The notes under the pieces are model-generated. The model saw only the letters and a list, made by a program, of their open reading frames with translations, was not told where the DNA came from and searched no databases. 64,000 nucleotides of DNA from Oligoflexus tunisiensis. GTDB taxonomy: Bacteria; Bdellovibrionota_B; Oligoflexia; Oligoflexales; Oligoflexaceae. Location of the stretch: NCBI RefSeq assembly GCF_001748245.1, contig NZ_BDFO01000001.1, positions 3,747,208 through 3,811,207 of the forward strand, written 5' to 3'. Shown here in pieces: positions 34,634-43,018 of the stretch. Positions within the stretch are counted from its first letter, which is position 1, and each line of letters begins with the position of its first letter. Made by a program: the position numbers and the translations under genes.

Positions 34634-34735
34634 GAGTTCTGTATACAGGGCCCTTAATGTCGTTGACGAGGCCCTGCTGTCTTCGGGTACAATAAGCGCT
34701 ATGACTTACAGGTTGCCATCGTAAGGGAGCGCCTT

Positions 34736-35845
34736 ATGCGATTCGCCCGAAGCACTGTGCTTCTGCCTTTGCTTTATGTTTCCTGTCCGGCCTGGGCTGC
34801 TGAACGCGAGGCGATCTTCGTATCTCCCCGGGCGGCAGGTCGCGGAGATACGTTCGTCGGAGCCTTTGACTCCACCGAGGCCGCCCGTCTGAATCCTGCG
34901 GCGCTCGCCGAAAGCCGCTCGACGTTCCAGCTGAGTTTCCTGCAGTTTGATGGCGTTGTGGGGCAAAATTCCGTTGATACCATTTCCGATCTGATGAAAC
35001 TCAGCTCCGTGGGTAAAGGCGGCTTTGGCTTTCTGCGCAGCTTTGATGACAAATTTGGCAAAAGGCAGTACGTCCGCGGCCAACTCTCGGCCCTGTCGAT
35101 GCGCATCAAATCCTTTGAGGTTCAATTCTTCGGCACCAACGCCTCGTGGCTGGAACTGCGGGATCCCACGACACCCCAGGCTGAATTCGAATCGGATACC
35201 TTTGCCGGCGCGCAGTTTTCCTATGCGATGCCACTGGGGAAGCAGTTTCTGCTCGGAGCCACCTTCCGGCCCATGTATCGACTCTATATCCATGGTCAAA
35301 TGGGGTTCACAGATATTCTGGAATTTGTCCCGCCGTCGGAAACGGAATTCGATGACTACGCGCAGCTGCAAAGCGGTCTGGGTTACGGCGGTGACCTGGG
35401 TTTGATCTGGCGACCCACTCCCGCTCTGCGTTTGGGTTTGACGGTCCAGAACGTGGGTGACACGTCATTTGAAAACAGCGATGAAACCAAAATCCCACCC
35501 AAACTGGAATCCGTGATCAGCACGGGCGGCCTTTACCGTTTGAAGTTCGGTTCGTGGGATCTGGATCTGTCGGGTGAAATGCGCGACCTCATGAATCGCC
35601 AGGGCCTGAACCTGACCCGACTCCTCCATTGGGGCGCTGAGTTTGGTCGCAGCTTCTATGGCAAGGATCATGATGTGGGCGTGACCACGGGTTTAAGGGA
35701 AGGTTACATCACCGCAGGCGCCTTCATTGATGCCTGGATCTTCCGCCTTGATATCGCGAATTATGCCGTGGAGTTAGGTGAAACGCCGGGCCAGCGCATG
35801 GATCGTCGTTGGGCCGCGACTCTGCAATCCACCATGAGCTTTTGA
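34736..35845 (+). CDS. Outer-membrane beta-barrel, FadL/UPF0164/TraF-like
   Basis: 369 residues with signal peptide ending PAWAA. Mature sequence begins EAIFVSPRAAGRGDTFVGAFDSTEAARLNPAALAE, a 'gAR-x-a-g-mGgaf-a-x-a-D-d-x-a-a-x-x-x-NPAgla' pattern shared by FadL, PorV, TraF-type and Treponema UPF0164 barrels. Alternating amphipathic strands fill the rest, and the last residue is Phe (TLQSTMSF), as in BAM substrates. It lies 102 bp after dctM, and the next lipoprotein follows by 10 bp. A channel feeding the TRAP system is a reasonable inference. Confidence 0.75.
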   Translation: MRFARSTVLLPLLYVSCPAWAAEREAIFVSPRAAGRGDTFVGAFDSTEAARLNPAALAESRSTFQLSFLQFDGVVGQNSVDTISDLMKLSSVGKGGFGFLRSFDDKFGKRQYVRGQLSALSMRIKSFEVQFFGTNASWLELRDPTTPQAEFESDTFAGAQFSYAMPLGKQFLLGATFRPMYRLYIHGQMGFTDILEFVPPSETEFDDYAQLQSGLGYGGDLGLIWRPTPALRLGLTVQNVGDTSFENSDETKIPPKLESVISTGGLYRLKFGSWDLDLSGEMRDLMNRQGLNLTRLLHWGAEFGRSFYGKDHDVGVTTGLREGYITAGAFIDAWIFRLDIANYAVELGETPGQRMDRRWAATLQSTMSF

Positions 35846-35855
35846 GGAGCAACCC

Positions 35856-36773
35856 ATGTGGCGTCGCCTACTGCTATCCCTTCCGATCGGCTGGGCTCTC
35901 ACAGGCTGTGATTTCAATGTCTACCAGTCGGTCGTCAAACCGGAAAATGACACCGCGCTTCTGGAAGAGGCGCGCATTAAAATGGACGAGCACGATTATA
36001 CCGGGGCCATGAACAGCTTGGAAAAAGTCGAGCGTGATAGCAATGAGCTGCGGCTGTTGCGCAGCACGGCACGTCTCGGACAGTCCGGTCTGAGCATGTG
36101 GACCATCCTCACCGACATCGTCGATGGCGATAGCTTTGACAGGGGCAGTGGCAACGGGATTGATAATCTCTTCGATCAAATTTCGGGCGCCGTGGTCGGT
36201 GAAGGGGAAACCCGTGATCTGCGTCTGACAGCCTTGACGGAAAGCGTCAACGATCTTCTGGGCGCGCCCGATCGCAGCGCCAGCCGTGTGAAAAACCTTG
36301 CCTGCTTCCTGGCCGGAGTCATGGCGCTGCCGGCCGTCACCGATGCCACCACAGCCATTCAAGGCACGACGACCAGTCTGGCAAACCTGGCCGCGACAAC
36401 GGATGTCACCAATCCCGCCGCGCAGTGTCCGGATCTTTCCGATCTGAACACGAGCCTGACCACCATCGCCACGGTGCAGACGCGGTTCAGTCTGATCCTG
36501 GAAGCCACCTCGGACTGCAAACTGATTGACGCCACCGGCACGGGCAATGAATTGAATGCCATCGAGGCCCAGCTCGCCAAATTCAATCAGAATGCGGATG
36601 CGGGCTGTTCCACCACACCCGCCTGCGGTTCCAGTGCGGCCTGTCAGGCCCTGGGGCTGCAATGCGTTTATGAGGCGTTAACAGATGACGCCACGGTCTC
36701 CACGGCCCAGGATGGATCGGTCACCAAATGCGAGCTCGTTCAAAACTGTTTGACTCCTGACACCTGCTTCTAA
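35856..36773 (+). CDS. Lipoprotein of unknown function following the barrel gene
   Basis: 305 residues. MWRRLLLSLPIGWALTGC has lipobox LTGC (Cys18). Residues 30-70 look like one helical-repeat pair (LLEEARIKMDEHDYTGAMNSLEKVERDSNELRLL split by a turn), then a Thr/Ala-rich region (AIQGTTTSLANLAATTD) and a Cys-rich tail (CSTTPACGSSAACQALGLQC). Starts 10 bp after the barrel gene, so the pair is co-transcribed. An analogue of the TPR lipoproteins that accompany outer-membrane pores is possible but unproven. Confidence 0.72.
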   Translation: MWRRLLLSLPIGWALTGCDFNVYQSVVKPENDTALLEEARIKMDEHDYTGAMNSLEKVERDSNELRLLRSTARLGQSGLSMWTILTDIVDGDSFDRGSGNGIDNLFDQISGAVVGEGETRDLRLTALTESVNDLLGAPDRSASRVKNLACFLAGVMALPAVTDATTAIQGTTTSLANLAATTDVTNPAAQCPDLSDLNTSLTTIATVQTRFSLILEATSDCKLIDATGTGNELNAIEAQLAKFNQNADAGCSTTPACGSSAACQALGLQCVYEALTDDATVSTAQDGSVTKCELVQNCLTPDTCF

Positions 36774-36797
36774 CCACGCTGGCTGAGGAACGTTTGC

Positions 36798-37202
36798 ATG
36801 ATCCAAAAACCTTGTCTCATTATCGCGGAAGACAGCCGCACCATAAGGGATCAACTGCTCTTCTTTCTCAAACTCCCCGAACTGGACGTGCTCCCGGCTG
36901 AGGATGGGATCGAGGCCCTGGCGCTGTTTGATGCGAACAAGGATCGGGTTCGCATCATCCTCACCGATATTCACATGCCGAAGCTCGAAGGGCTGGAACT
37001 GGCACGCATTCTGCGCGAAGACCGCAGTTTCACCGGCCCGATCATCGTTCTGACCCAGCAGGGGGATAACGCGATGATCCGCAAGGCCCGGGAGCTGGGT
37101 GTGAATGGCTGGCTGATCAAGCCCTTCAAGGGCGAAGAGCTGCTGCAGATTATCAAGCGGATTCTTTCGGAAGAGAAGCAAAAAAAGAAAGAGGTCAGCT
37201 AA
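36798..37202 (+). CDS. CheY-like single-domain response regulator
   Basis: 134 residues. IIAEDSRTIRDQLLFFL carries the acidic pair (Glu11, Asp12), LTDIHMPKLEG the phosphoacceptor Asp57, VLTQQG the Thr86, and WLIKPFKGEEL the Lys108-Pro109. The C-terminus is a short Lys/Glu tail. No output domain. It starts 24 bp after the lipoprotein gene and may be the last gene of that operon. Confidence 0.9.
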   Translation: MIQKPCLIIAEDSRTIRDQLLFFLKLPELDVLPAEDGIEALALFDANKDRVRIILTDIHMPKLEGLELARILREDRSFTGPIIVLTQQGDNAMIRKARELGVNGWLIKPFKGEELLQIIKRILSEEKQKKKEVS

Positions 37203-37211
37203 AAATAGAAG

Positions 37212-37235
37212 ACGCCCGCTTTTCAGCGAGCGCCT
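37212..37235. terminator. Hairpin between convergent genes
   Basis: GACGCCCGCT and AGCGAGCGCC pair with two mismatches around TTTC, followed by a short TTTG. It probably ends the plus-strand operon and, in the other direction, the VWA lipoprotein gene. Confidence 0.5.
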
Positions 37236-37275
37236 TTGATTCGTTTGCCTTCAGGTCGGGTCTTCTTCTCTAATC

Positions 37276-39411
37276 TTAGTGGGTCACCTTAAAGAGACTG
37301 ACATCCACCTTGGAGTGCATCGGCAGATCCGGGAAGATCAGCTGATTGTCCGTGATGCTGTAGTCCTTGGTCTCGACGCCGTTCACAGCCACTTTCCAGC
37401 TGTACTGCGACAGATCCATGTCCAGCGAACCCAGATCAAAGATATGGTTATGCGCAGCGGCATAAGAGAAGTCGATCAGAATGCCTTCGTTCGCCTGGAA
37501 CTTACAGCTCTTCAAATCCACTTCCGAACCATTGACCGTAAACAGGGCAGGCGCACAGGCGCCAGATTTCTCACCTTTGACGACGATGCTATCCTCCAGA
37601 ACCGCACGCCCAAGATCCACCTTCAGGGCATCGCTGCCAGCTGCCGGATAAACCACCAGGATCTCACGCAGAGCCCGGTAATCACGCGATTGAAACACAA
37701 CCTGATCGTTCTCGATGCGGACCGGGATCGCGCGCGTGGTTTTCGCATCATAGACACGAACCTCATTGCGGACGTCCGTGGCAGCATAGATGGGATAACT
37801 CAGTTTGGGAGTCAGAGTCTGATCAAAGCTGATGCTCACCGCTGCGGAGTCCGCAGGCGCTTTGGTCATGCGAACCAGACCAGTGCTGGAGCTGTAGGAA
37901 AAGCCTGTGGTGGCCTTTCCATCGACAGACACGCGCACGCTCGAAGGATTGGCATTGTTACCGATTTGGAAGTCGGATTTCAGCTCGCCTTCCTTGCGGT
38001 AAACAGCCTTGATCTCATAAACCATGGGCGCATCATTGAAGCGAATGCTGCGGGCCCCGGCATCATACGTAAAGGCCGAAGTGGGGGCTCCATCCAGATA
38101 GACCTGAAGAGTCGAGCCATCGACCTGGTTGGCCAGGAAGAACTCGTTTTTCGGTGGTTCGTTGGTGAACTCATACTCGACGCGGATGCTGGAACCTTCG
38201 GCAGGAGCCGACGTGAATTCCAGAACGTTGCCGGTCAAGCGGTAGCCTGACTTTTGCAGCTGATTGTTCACATAAACCTTCAACGAGCTGGCATAAGGCT
38301 CATACTGCAGAGCGAATTGGGTTTTCAGGATCACGCTGAGGTCATAGGAAATGGCCTGCAGGGTGTTCGAGTAATCCGATTCGCAGATCGAACCCCAGCT
38401 CCCGCCCGTGCGGAAGATGGCATCCGCATAAATCGAGGCTTTGTGGAACGCTGTATTACAGGCGCTTTGGGTCACCGTGGGGTGCCACACGAGGCCGTAA
38501 GTCCGGGCGTTGACGCCGACCTTACGAATGCTGTTCATGTAGTTGACCAGGTAATCAGCCCTGGCCCAGGGAACATTGCCGCAATCCTGACCGGCGGAGC
38601 AGTTGTCCTCGTCACTGACGATCAGAACAGCAACGGTGGAGTTGGTGCGCAGCCAGGAACCGTTCTGGTTGCACTCGCCTTTCAGACCATTGACGGCCTG
38701 CAGGATACCGCGTTCGTTACCGCTGCCCTGAATACCGGCATTCACAGCATTGGCAAACAGTTGCTCGGCATTCCGATCCCCTTTGCGAATCAGACCACGC
38801 AGACAACCGGCGTTCGGGTCGGTTGTGACCACACCAATTTTCCAATCCGCGTCCTTCACATAGGAAAGCAGCGGCATAAGCTTGGTACTGAGGTTGCTCT
38901 GCTCCTCTTTCATGGAACCCGAGGTATCGATCACCACGAGAACATCCAGAAGGCCGGAGGCGCTTGCGGATTGCGCAAACGATTCGGTTTTGAATTCCTG
39001 CTCCGAGCCCTGGCGGAAGGCTTCGGTCACGACGGGGCGGTTCACCTGATTAAAATCCAGGCGGGTCGCCACGACGTTGTTTTCCATTTGAAAGCGTTGC
39101 CGGATCTGGCCGTTGGTGACGTCCAAAGCAAGGCTCCCAGGGGCCACGGTGGTGGCCTGGAAGCTCCAGCTGGCGGCTGCCACAGCGGGCAAGCCAGGGC
39201 CTTCCTCACCGCGATCCGCCGCGGTATGGTCATCCCCTTGATTGAGATCACTGTTGTATTCCGCCGTGGCATCCCCAGAGTAGTAAACCCTGCTCAGAGG
39301 ATTCATTTCCTCGTTGAATGCCGGGGGCGGACTACCACAAGCTGCTTGAAGCAATAACAAAAGTGGCCCAGATATCTGGGCCCGCACCACTAACGGGCTG
39401 AATTTACTCAT
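37276..39411 (-). CDS. VWA-domain lipoprotein with tandem beta repeats
   Basis: 711 residues from ATG 39411, which follows GAGGAGG. Lipobox QAAC gives Cys25. After a polar linker comes a von Willebrand A domain (about 155-345): LLDVLVVIDTSGSM has the MIDAS DxSxS (Asp162) and VAVLIVSDEDNCS the distal Asp region. From about 376 to the end, a unit of about 55 residues is repeated: SLKVYVNNQ..., TLQVYLDGAPTSAF..., SVRVSVDGKATTGF..., and degenerate copies such as WKVAVNGVETKDYSI. Each has a 'xVxVDG ... Y/F ... AP ... V-x-Y' plan. A surface adhesion or binding role is likely; the partner is unknown. Confidence 0.85.
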   Translation of the reverse strand: MSKFSPLVVRAQISGPLLLLLQAACGSPPPAFNEEMNPLSRVYYSGDATAEYNSDLNQGDDHTAADRGEEGPGLPAVAAASWSFQATTVAPGSLALDVTNGQIRQRFQMENNVVATRLDFNQVNRPVVTEAFRQGSEQEFKTESFAQSASASGLLDVLVVIDTSGSMKEEQSNLSTKLMPLLSYVKDADWKIGVVTTDPNAGCLRGLIRKGDRNAEQLFANAVNAGIQGSGNERGILQAVNGLKGECNQNGSWLRTNSTVAVLIVSDEDNCSAGQDCGNVPWARADYLVNYMNSIRKVGVNARTYGLVWHPTVTQSACNTAFHKASIYADAIFRTGGSWGSICESDYSNTLQAISYDLSVILKTQFALQYEPYASSLKVYVNNQLQKSGYRLTGNVLEFTSAPAEGSSIRVEYEFTNEPPKNEFFLANQVDGSTLQVYLDGAPTSAFTYDAGARSIRFNDAPMVYEIKAVYRKEGELKSDFQIGNNANPSSVRVSVDGKATTGFSYSSSTGLVRMTKAPADSAAVSISFDQTLTPKLSYPIYAATDVRNEVRVYDAKTTRAIPVRIENDQVVFQSRDYRALREILVVYPAAGSDALKVDLGRAVLEDSIVVKGEKSGACAPALFTVNGSEVDLKSCKFQANEGILIDFSYAAAHNHIFDLGSLDMDLSQYSWKVAVNGVETKDYSITDNQLIFPDLPMHSKVDVSLFKVTH

Positions 39412-39739
39412 GGACTCCTCCTCTATATGCGGTCCTCGACCGTCCTTGTAACCAACCGCTTCGGAAAGTTTCTGCTCCCTGCAGCCAAACATACAAAACG
39501 GTAAGCGATCCTTGTGAGTTAGACAAAACGTATAAGCCATGGCTTTTACAAGGAAAGAGAGGGGTGATTTAATTCTGGACCAGGCGTATGCGGAGGCGAA
39601 TTTTCGTGACCTTGACGAACGAATTCCGGGCGAACCTGAACGTCACGTCAGGATTTCGGAATTCAGTTCGTTGAAATAATTGGAGAAATATGAAGGCGGG
39701 ACGATGGCGGAATTATCCCCAAAACGGCTTGAGGGGATC
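39412..39739. other. 328-bp gene-free region between udk and the VWA gene
   Basis: Holds the ribosome-binding site of the VWA lipoprotein (GAGGAGG at its left end), a large stem-loop at 39616-39670 and otherwise no recognisable gene. Short frames here lack initiation sites. Confidence 0.5.
39616..39670. repeat. Nested inverted repeat, 55 bp
   Basis: CGAACGAATTCCG pairs with CGGAATTC-A-GTTCG, and inside it CCTGA pairs with TCAGG around ACGTCACG. No T-run follows on either strand, so it is not a classic terminator; it may be an RNA structure in the leader of the VWA gene or an operator. Confidence 0.6.
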
Positions 39740-40381
39740 TTACCGGGAAGTCATTTTTCTTTTGTTCTGCACTTCCATCTGCACAAGATTGGATAAAAAG
39801 CCAACCGCACGTTCATTGAAGCTGTGCCACGGGATGATGAAATCGGCCTGGCTCCGGGACGGTTCGATATGCTTCTGATACATGGCCTTCACCGAGCCGA
39901 GATACTGACCCGCGCAGTTATCAAAACTGCGGCCACGTTCCGCGATATCACGACCGATGCGGCGAACCACGCGCACATCGTCCTCCACATCCAGAAAGAT
40001 TTTCAGATCAAAGAGCTTGAGCAGTTCCGGATAACAAAGGGAGAAGATGCCATCGACGATGATGATGCTGCTGGGATCCAGGCGTTCCGTCTTGCTGAGA
40101 CGGGAATGGCTCGCAAAGTCGTAACACGGGCGATCCACCGCAACACCGTTGCGCAAAAGGCTGATCTGTTCATGCAAAAGGTCGCGTTCGATCGCGTCGG
40201 GGTCATCGAAATTCTTGAGGGCGCGCTCCTCAAAGGGCAGATGCGAGAGATCGCTGTAATAGTGATCGATGCTGATGACCAGAGGGCGTTCCACTTCCAA
40301 ACGATTCCACAGTTTACTGACAAAGGTTGTCTTGCCTGAACCAGAACCACCGGATACGGCGATCATAAACGGGGACGTCAT
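39740..40381 (-). CDS. udk: Uridine kinase
   Basis: 213 residues from ATG 40381, preceded by GAGGAG; the longer frame to 40477 has no site. P-loop GGSGSGKTTF at residues 10-19, SIDHYYSDLSHLPFEERALKNFDDPDAI (the family's D-x-F/Y-Y and NFDxPxA region), PCYDFASHSR (usual P-x-YDFxxHxR), IIIVDGIFSL, and RRIGRDIAERGR (RRIxRD). Phosphorylates uridine and cytidine to the monophosphates for pyrimidine salvage in the cytoplasm. Length and motif order are normal. Confidence 0.95.
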   Translation of the reverse strand: MTSPFMIAVSGGSGSGKTTFVSKLWNRLEVERPLVISIDHYYSDLSHLPFEERALKNFDDPDAIERDLLHEQISLLRNGVAVDRPCYDFASHSRLSKTERLDPSSIIIVDGIFSLCYPELLKLFDLKIFLDVEDDVRVVRRIGRDIAERGRSFDNCAGQYLGSVKAMYQKHIEPSRSQADFIIPWHSFNERAVGFLSNLVQMEVQNKRKMTSR

Positions 40382-40557
40382 CGGGGGAAGCTCCTCAAAT
40401 TTTTTTGCGGTCGCGGCAATGTAAGGCAGTTTACCGGGAATGGCAACAGTTCTCCGGCCACCATGCCAAACAGTCAATGAATCTTTTGACTTATTGTGAG
40501 TTGACGGTCCCCTGCGTCTCTTTTAAGCTGGAATGCAAGGCTTAAAGGGAGTGGTGC

Positions 40558-41379
40558 ATGAAGTTTATCGCGTTTTCTATCCTGATCGGCACATTCGGTT
40601 TGGTCGCCTGTAAAACCAGTAATTTCAAAGGTGGGGCCGCTGCGGTGGAAAATCCTCCGGAAGAGCCCCAAATCACCACCACCACCCCGACGGTGACAAC
40701 CGGGACGGAGACTCCGAATATTCCTCCGGTGGACACGACCTCGGTCGATACCTCGACCACCGAGCTGCAGCTCAATCAGAGCTGTGAGAAGCCGGTGCAG
40801 CTTCTCAAGAGCCAGGTGAAATTGAATTTTCCAGAACGCAAGAAATGCCGGTTCAATGTGGAGCCGAACAAGGAACCAAGGGACGCTTTTCTGCAGGCCC
40901 ACGAGGTCTCCACATCCAGCCTGAAGCTGCCGGAGGACAGTGAGATCTGCAGCATGACGCTGGAAGCCCCGGCCAATGCCAAAATCCAGTACGATGATTT
41001 TCTTATTTTAACGATCGATGACTTCGTTATCTTTTCCAGCAACAAGGACTTTGTGCCGAAGCTCGATCAGGTGAACGGACTTTATAAGTGGGACTTCCTG
41101 AAGGTCAGGGGAGAGCCCGTGGATTTCGATGCACTACCCTACTGCATCGGTGCCATGGATCGCTGCGCCTTCCCCAAGACGGATACCGTAGGACCCATCA
41201 GCTTCAAACTGAATTACAATGAAATCGTCGGGATCGCCAAGGCCATCAAGGGAAAGGCTGAAGTGCCCGTGGACCTGGTCGCGACGGGTGATAATGACGA
41301 TAGTAATGAGAAAATGGACTGCTTTCATACGGCGCTTGAGATTACGGCGACGCTGAACTACATCAAAAAGCCGAAATGA
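40558..41379 (+). CDS. Lipoprotein of unknown function
   Basis: 273 residues. MKFIAFSILIGTFGLVAC has lipobox LVAC (Cys18). A Pro/Thr-rich linker (PEEPQITTTTPTVTTGTE) is followed by a globular domain of about 200 residues with several cysteines (KKCRFNV, EICSMTLEAP, PYCIGAMDRCAF, KMDCFHTALE). ATG 40558 follows GGGAG. Family not recognised. Confidence 0.75.
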   Translation: MKFIAFSILIGTFGLVACKTSNFKGGAAAVENPPEEPQITTTTPTVTTGTETPNIPPVDTTSVDTSTTELQLNQSCEKPVQLLKSQVKLNFPERKKCRFNVEPNKEPRDAFLQAHEVSTSSLKLPEDSEICSMTLEAPANAKIQYDDFLILTIDDFVIFSSNKDFVPKLDQVNGLYKWDFLKVRGEPVDFDALPYCIGAMDRCAFPKTDTVGPISFKLNYNEIVGIAKAIKGKAEVPVDLVATGDNDDSNEKMDCFHTALEITATLNYIKKPK

Positions 41380-41385
41380 AGCAGG

Positions 41386-41494
41386 GGGCGACTTGAATCG
41401 CCCGTGCAGATGGGCCTTATCGCGTATGCAGGGGGGCGACCTGAGTCGCCAGATGCCGCGAGCCATGAACCCAAGGGGGCGACCTGAGTCGCCC
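41386..41494. repeat. Three copies of a GGGCGACCTGAGTCGCCC hairpin
   Basis: Palindromic units of about 18 bp occur at 41386-41403 (with TTGAA centre), 41434-41450 and 41477-41494, separated by 30 and 26 bp of unrelated sequence. Each forms a GGGCGA/TCGCCC stem. They lie between the 3' end of the lipoprotein gene and the convergent peroxiredoxin gene. REP-like; could protect 3' ends or end transcription. Confidence 0.85.
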
Positions 41495-41498
41495 TTCC

Positions 41499-42011
41499 CT
41501 ACTTCTTCTTCAGCGCCGCAATCTTCCCAGCAATTTTTTCCGAATCGACCACCGGGTCCACATCCTTGTCTATCGACGCGATCTTAAGCTCCGGGCTGAC
41601 GATAAACGTCCAGCGTTTGGACATCGCCATCATCGGCATCTTCGTGCCGTACTGTTCGATGACCTTGGCTTCAGGGTCAGCGAGCAGATCGAAATTCAGC
41701 TTCTGCCCCTTGTGAAAGCTGGCCTGCTTTTCCACAGTGTCGGCGCTGATGCCATAAACTTCCGCACCCTGCGCCCGAATCTTCTTGATGTTATCGCGAA
41801 AGGCACAGGCCTGCTTCGTGCAGCCCGGAGTGTCGGCCTTGGGGTAAAAGTAAAGTACCGTCCATTGTCCGGCGCGGGATTTTAAATCGAAGGCCTTGCC
41901 CTCATGATTCTTCAATTCGAACAGCGGAGCCGGGTCATTGACCTTGAGTTCAGCCGCTTCCGCAGTGGCAAAGGACGCGATCAAAGCCAAACCAGCAAAC
42001 CATCGTTTCAT
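41499..42011 (-). CDS. bcp: Exported Bcp/PrxQ-type peroxiredoxin
   Basis: 170 residues with a signal peptide (MKRWFAGLALIASFATAEAA), so it is periplasmic, unlike the cytoplasmic enzyme of many bacteria. LKVNDPAPLFELKNHEGKAF opens the thioredoxin fold; FYPKADTPGCTKQACAFRD carries peroxidatic Cys64 and the resolving Cys69 four residues on, as in atypical 2-Cys Bcp. It reduces hydroperoxides with thioredoxin-like donors. Starts 13 bp after the alpha/beta hydrolase gene upstream on the same strand. Confidence 0.93.
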   Translation of the reverse strand: MKRWFAGLALIASFATAEAAELKVNDPAPLFELKNHEGKAFDLKSRAGQWTVLYFYPKADTPGCTKQACAFRDNIKKIRAQGAEVYGISADTVEKQASFHKGQKLNFDLLADPEAKVIEQYGTKMPMMAMSKRWTFIVSPELKIASIDKDVDPVVDSEKIAGKIAALKKK

Positions 42012-42024
42012 GGAACCTCCTTTA

Positions 42025-42879
42025 TCAGGTCAGAGTATGTTTCCAAAAATCCCGCAGAGCCGCGGCAACAGGCTCGGGATCATCCAGATGCAGATGATGC
42101 CCTCCGGCCAGCGTTACCGCCTCGAAGTTCCGGATGGCCTGCTTGCGACGCCGCGTGAGGTCATTGTCCGGAATGATCGTCTGCGTGGCTTCAATATAAA
42201 GCGTGCGAGCCGTGATGTTGCCAAGATAAGCCAGCGCCTGGCCCTCGCTGAACTGATAACGACTCGGTAATTTCAAGCGCGGATCATGTTTCCACACCAC
42301 ACCCTGCCCGCGGGTTTCCACACCACGCTCGGCCAGGGTTTGAGCGCCTTCCAGGCTCAACGGTCCATTTTTCTGTCGGGCCCGTATGGCCTCCTCGCGA
42401 TTCGCATAGAGCGCATTGCGCAGGCGACCCTGCTGCGACCAGCTTTCGATATACGACCGCATCTTGCGAGGCGCCTCCGCCTCCGAGGCCGTGAGCGGGC
42501 CGATGCCTTCGATCAGAATGAGTTGGGATACTCGTTCCGGAAAGACACCCGCATACAAACTCATGATCCCCGCCCCCATCGAGTGCCCCAGAAAAAAGTC
42601 CGGCACCCTATCCAGGGCTGCGATCAGTTCATGCAGCCACACGAGGTACTGATGAAAATCGTAGGACACCCCTTCGGGCAGCGTGCTGGAATCCCCGTGC
42701 CCAGGGAGATCGAAGGCCATGATATTCACTTCAGGGAGAAGTTCGGCCAGAGGACGAAACGTGTAGCAGTTATCCAGCCAGCCATGCAGGGCCACGGCCC
42801 GCCGCGAGGCATAGGGATTGGACTGGAAACCCTGCATGACCAGCCGGGAGTGAGGCAATTGAATTTCAATCGGTACCAT
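42025..42879 (-). CDS. Alpha/beta hydrolase
   Basis: 284 residues, no signal peptide. VALHGWLDNCYTFRPLAELL is the oxyanion-hole HGW region, AFDLPGHGDSS the strand after it, FLGHSMGAGIMSLYAG the nucleophile elbow with Ser100, and LAGGHHLHLDDPEPVA the catalytic His. Resembles MhpC/epoxide hydrolase/serine hydrolase-like (SERHL) proteins, which often show the HGWLDN wording. Substrate unknown. ATG 42879; next gene on the strand is the peroxiredoxin. Confidence 0.9.
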   Translation of the reverse strand: MVPIEIQLPHSRLVMQGFQSNPYASRRAVALHGWLDNCYTFRPLAELLPEVNIMAFDLPGHGDSSTLPEGVSYDFHQYLVWLHELIAALDRVPDFFLGHSMGAGIMSLYAGVFPERVSQLILIEGIGPLTASEAEAPRKMRSYIESWSQQGRLRNALYANREEAIRARQKNGPLSLEGAQTLAERGVETRGQGVVWKHDPRLKLPSRYQFSEGQALAYLGNITARTLYIEATQTIIPDNDLTRRRKQAIRNFEAVTLAGGHHLHLDDPEPVAAALRDFWKHTLT

Positions 42880-43018
42880 GTCAAGTCCTGAACAAAAGAG
42901 CCCGAAAGTAAGAACTGCCGCCCATTATGTCCGTATCTCCGGAAACCTGCATTGAATTTTTTTCTGAAATCGGCAAGATGGGCTCGTTTGTCATTCCAAG
43001 GATGGAATGGGAGAACTC

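Noticed and set aside
34663..34693. Possible promoter (TTGACG, 19-bp spacer, TACAAT) before the barrel gene
   Set aside because: The spacer is long and a small CAGGGCC/GGCCCTG stem overlaps the -35; too weak to annotate, though it could separate the barrel from the TRAP genes.
41386..41494. Possible mini CRISPR array (three repeats, 26-30 bp spacers)
   Set aside because: The repeats are only ~18 bp and almost pure palindromes, only three copies exist, and no cas gene is in the window. A REP-like family is more likely.
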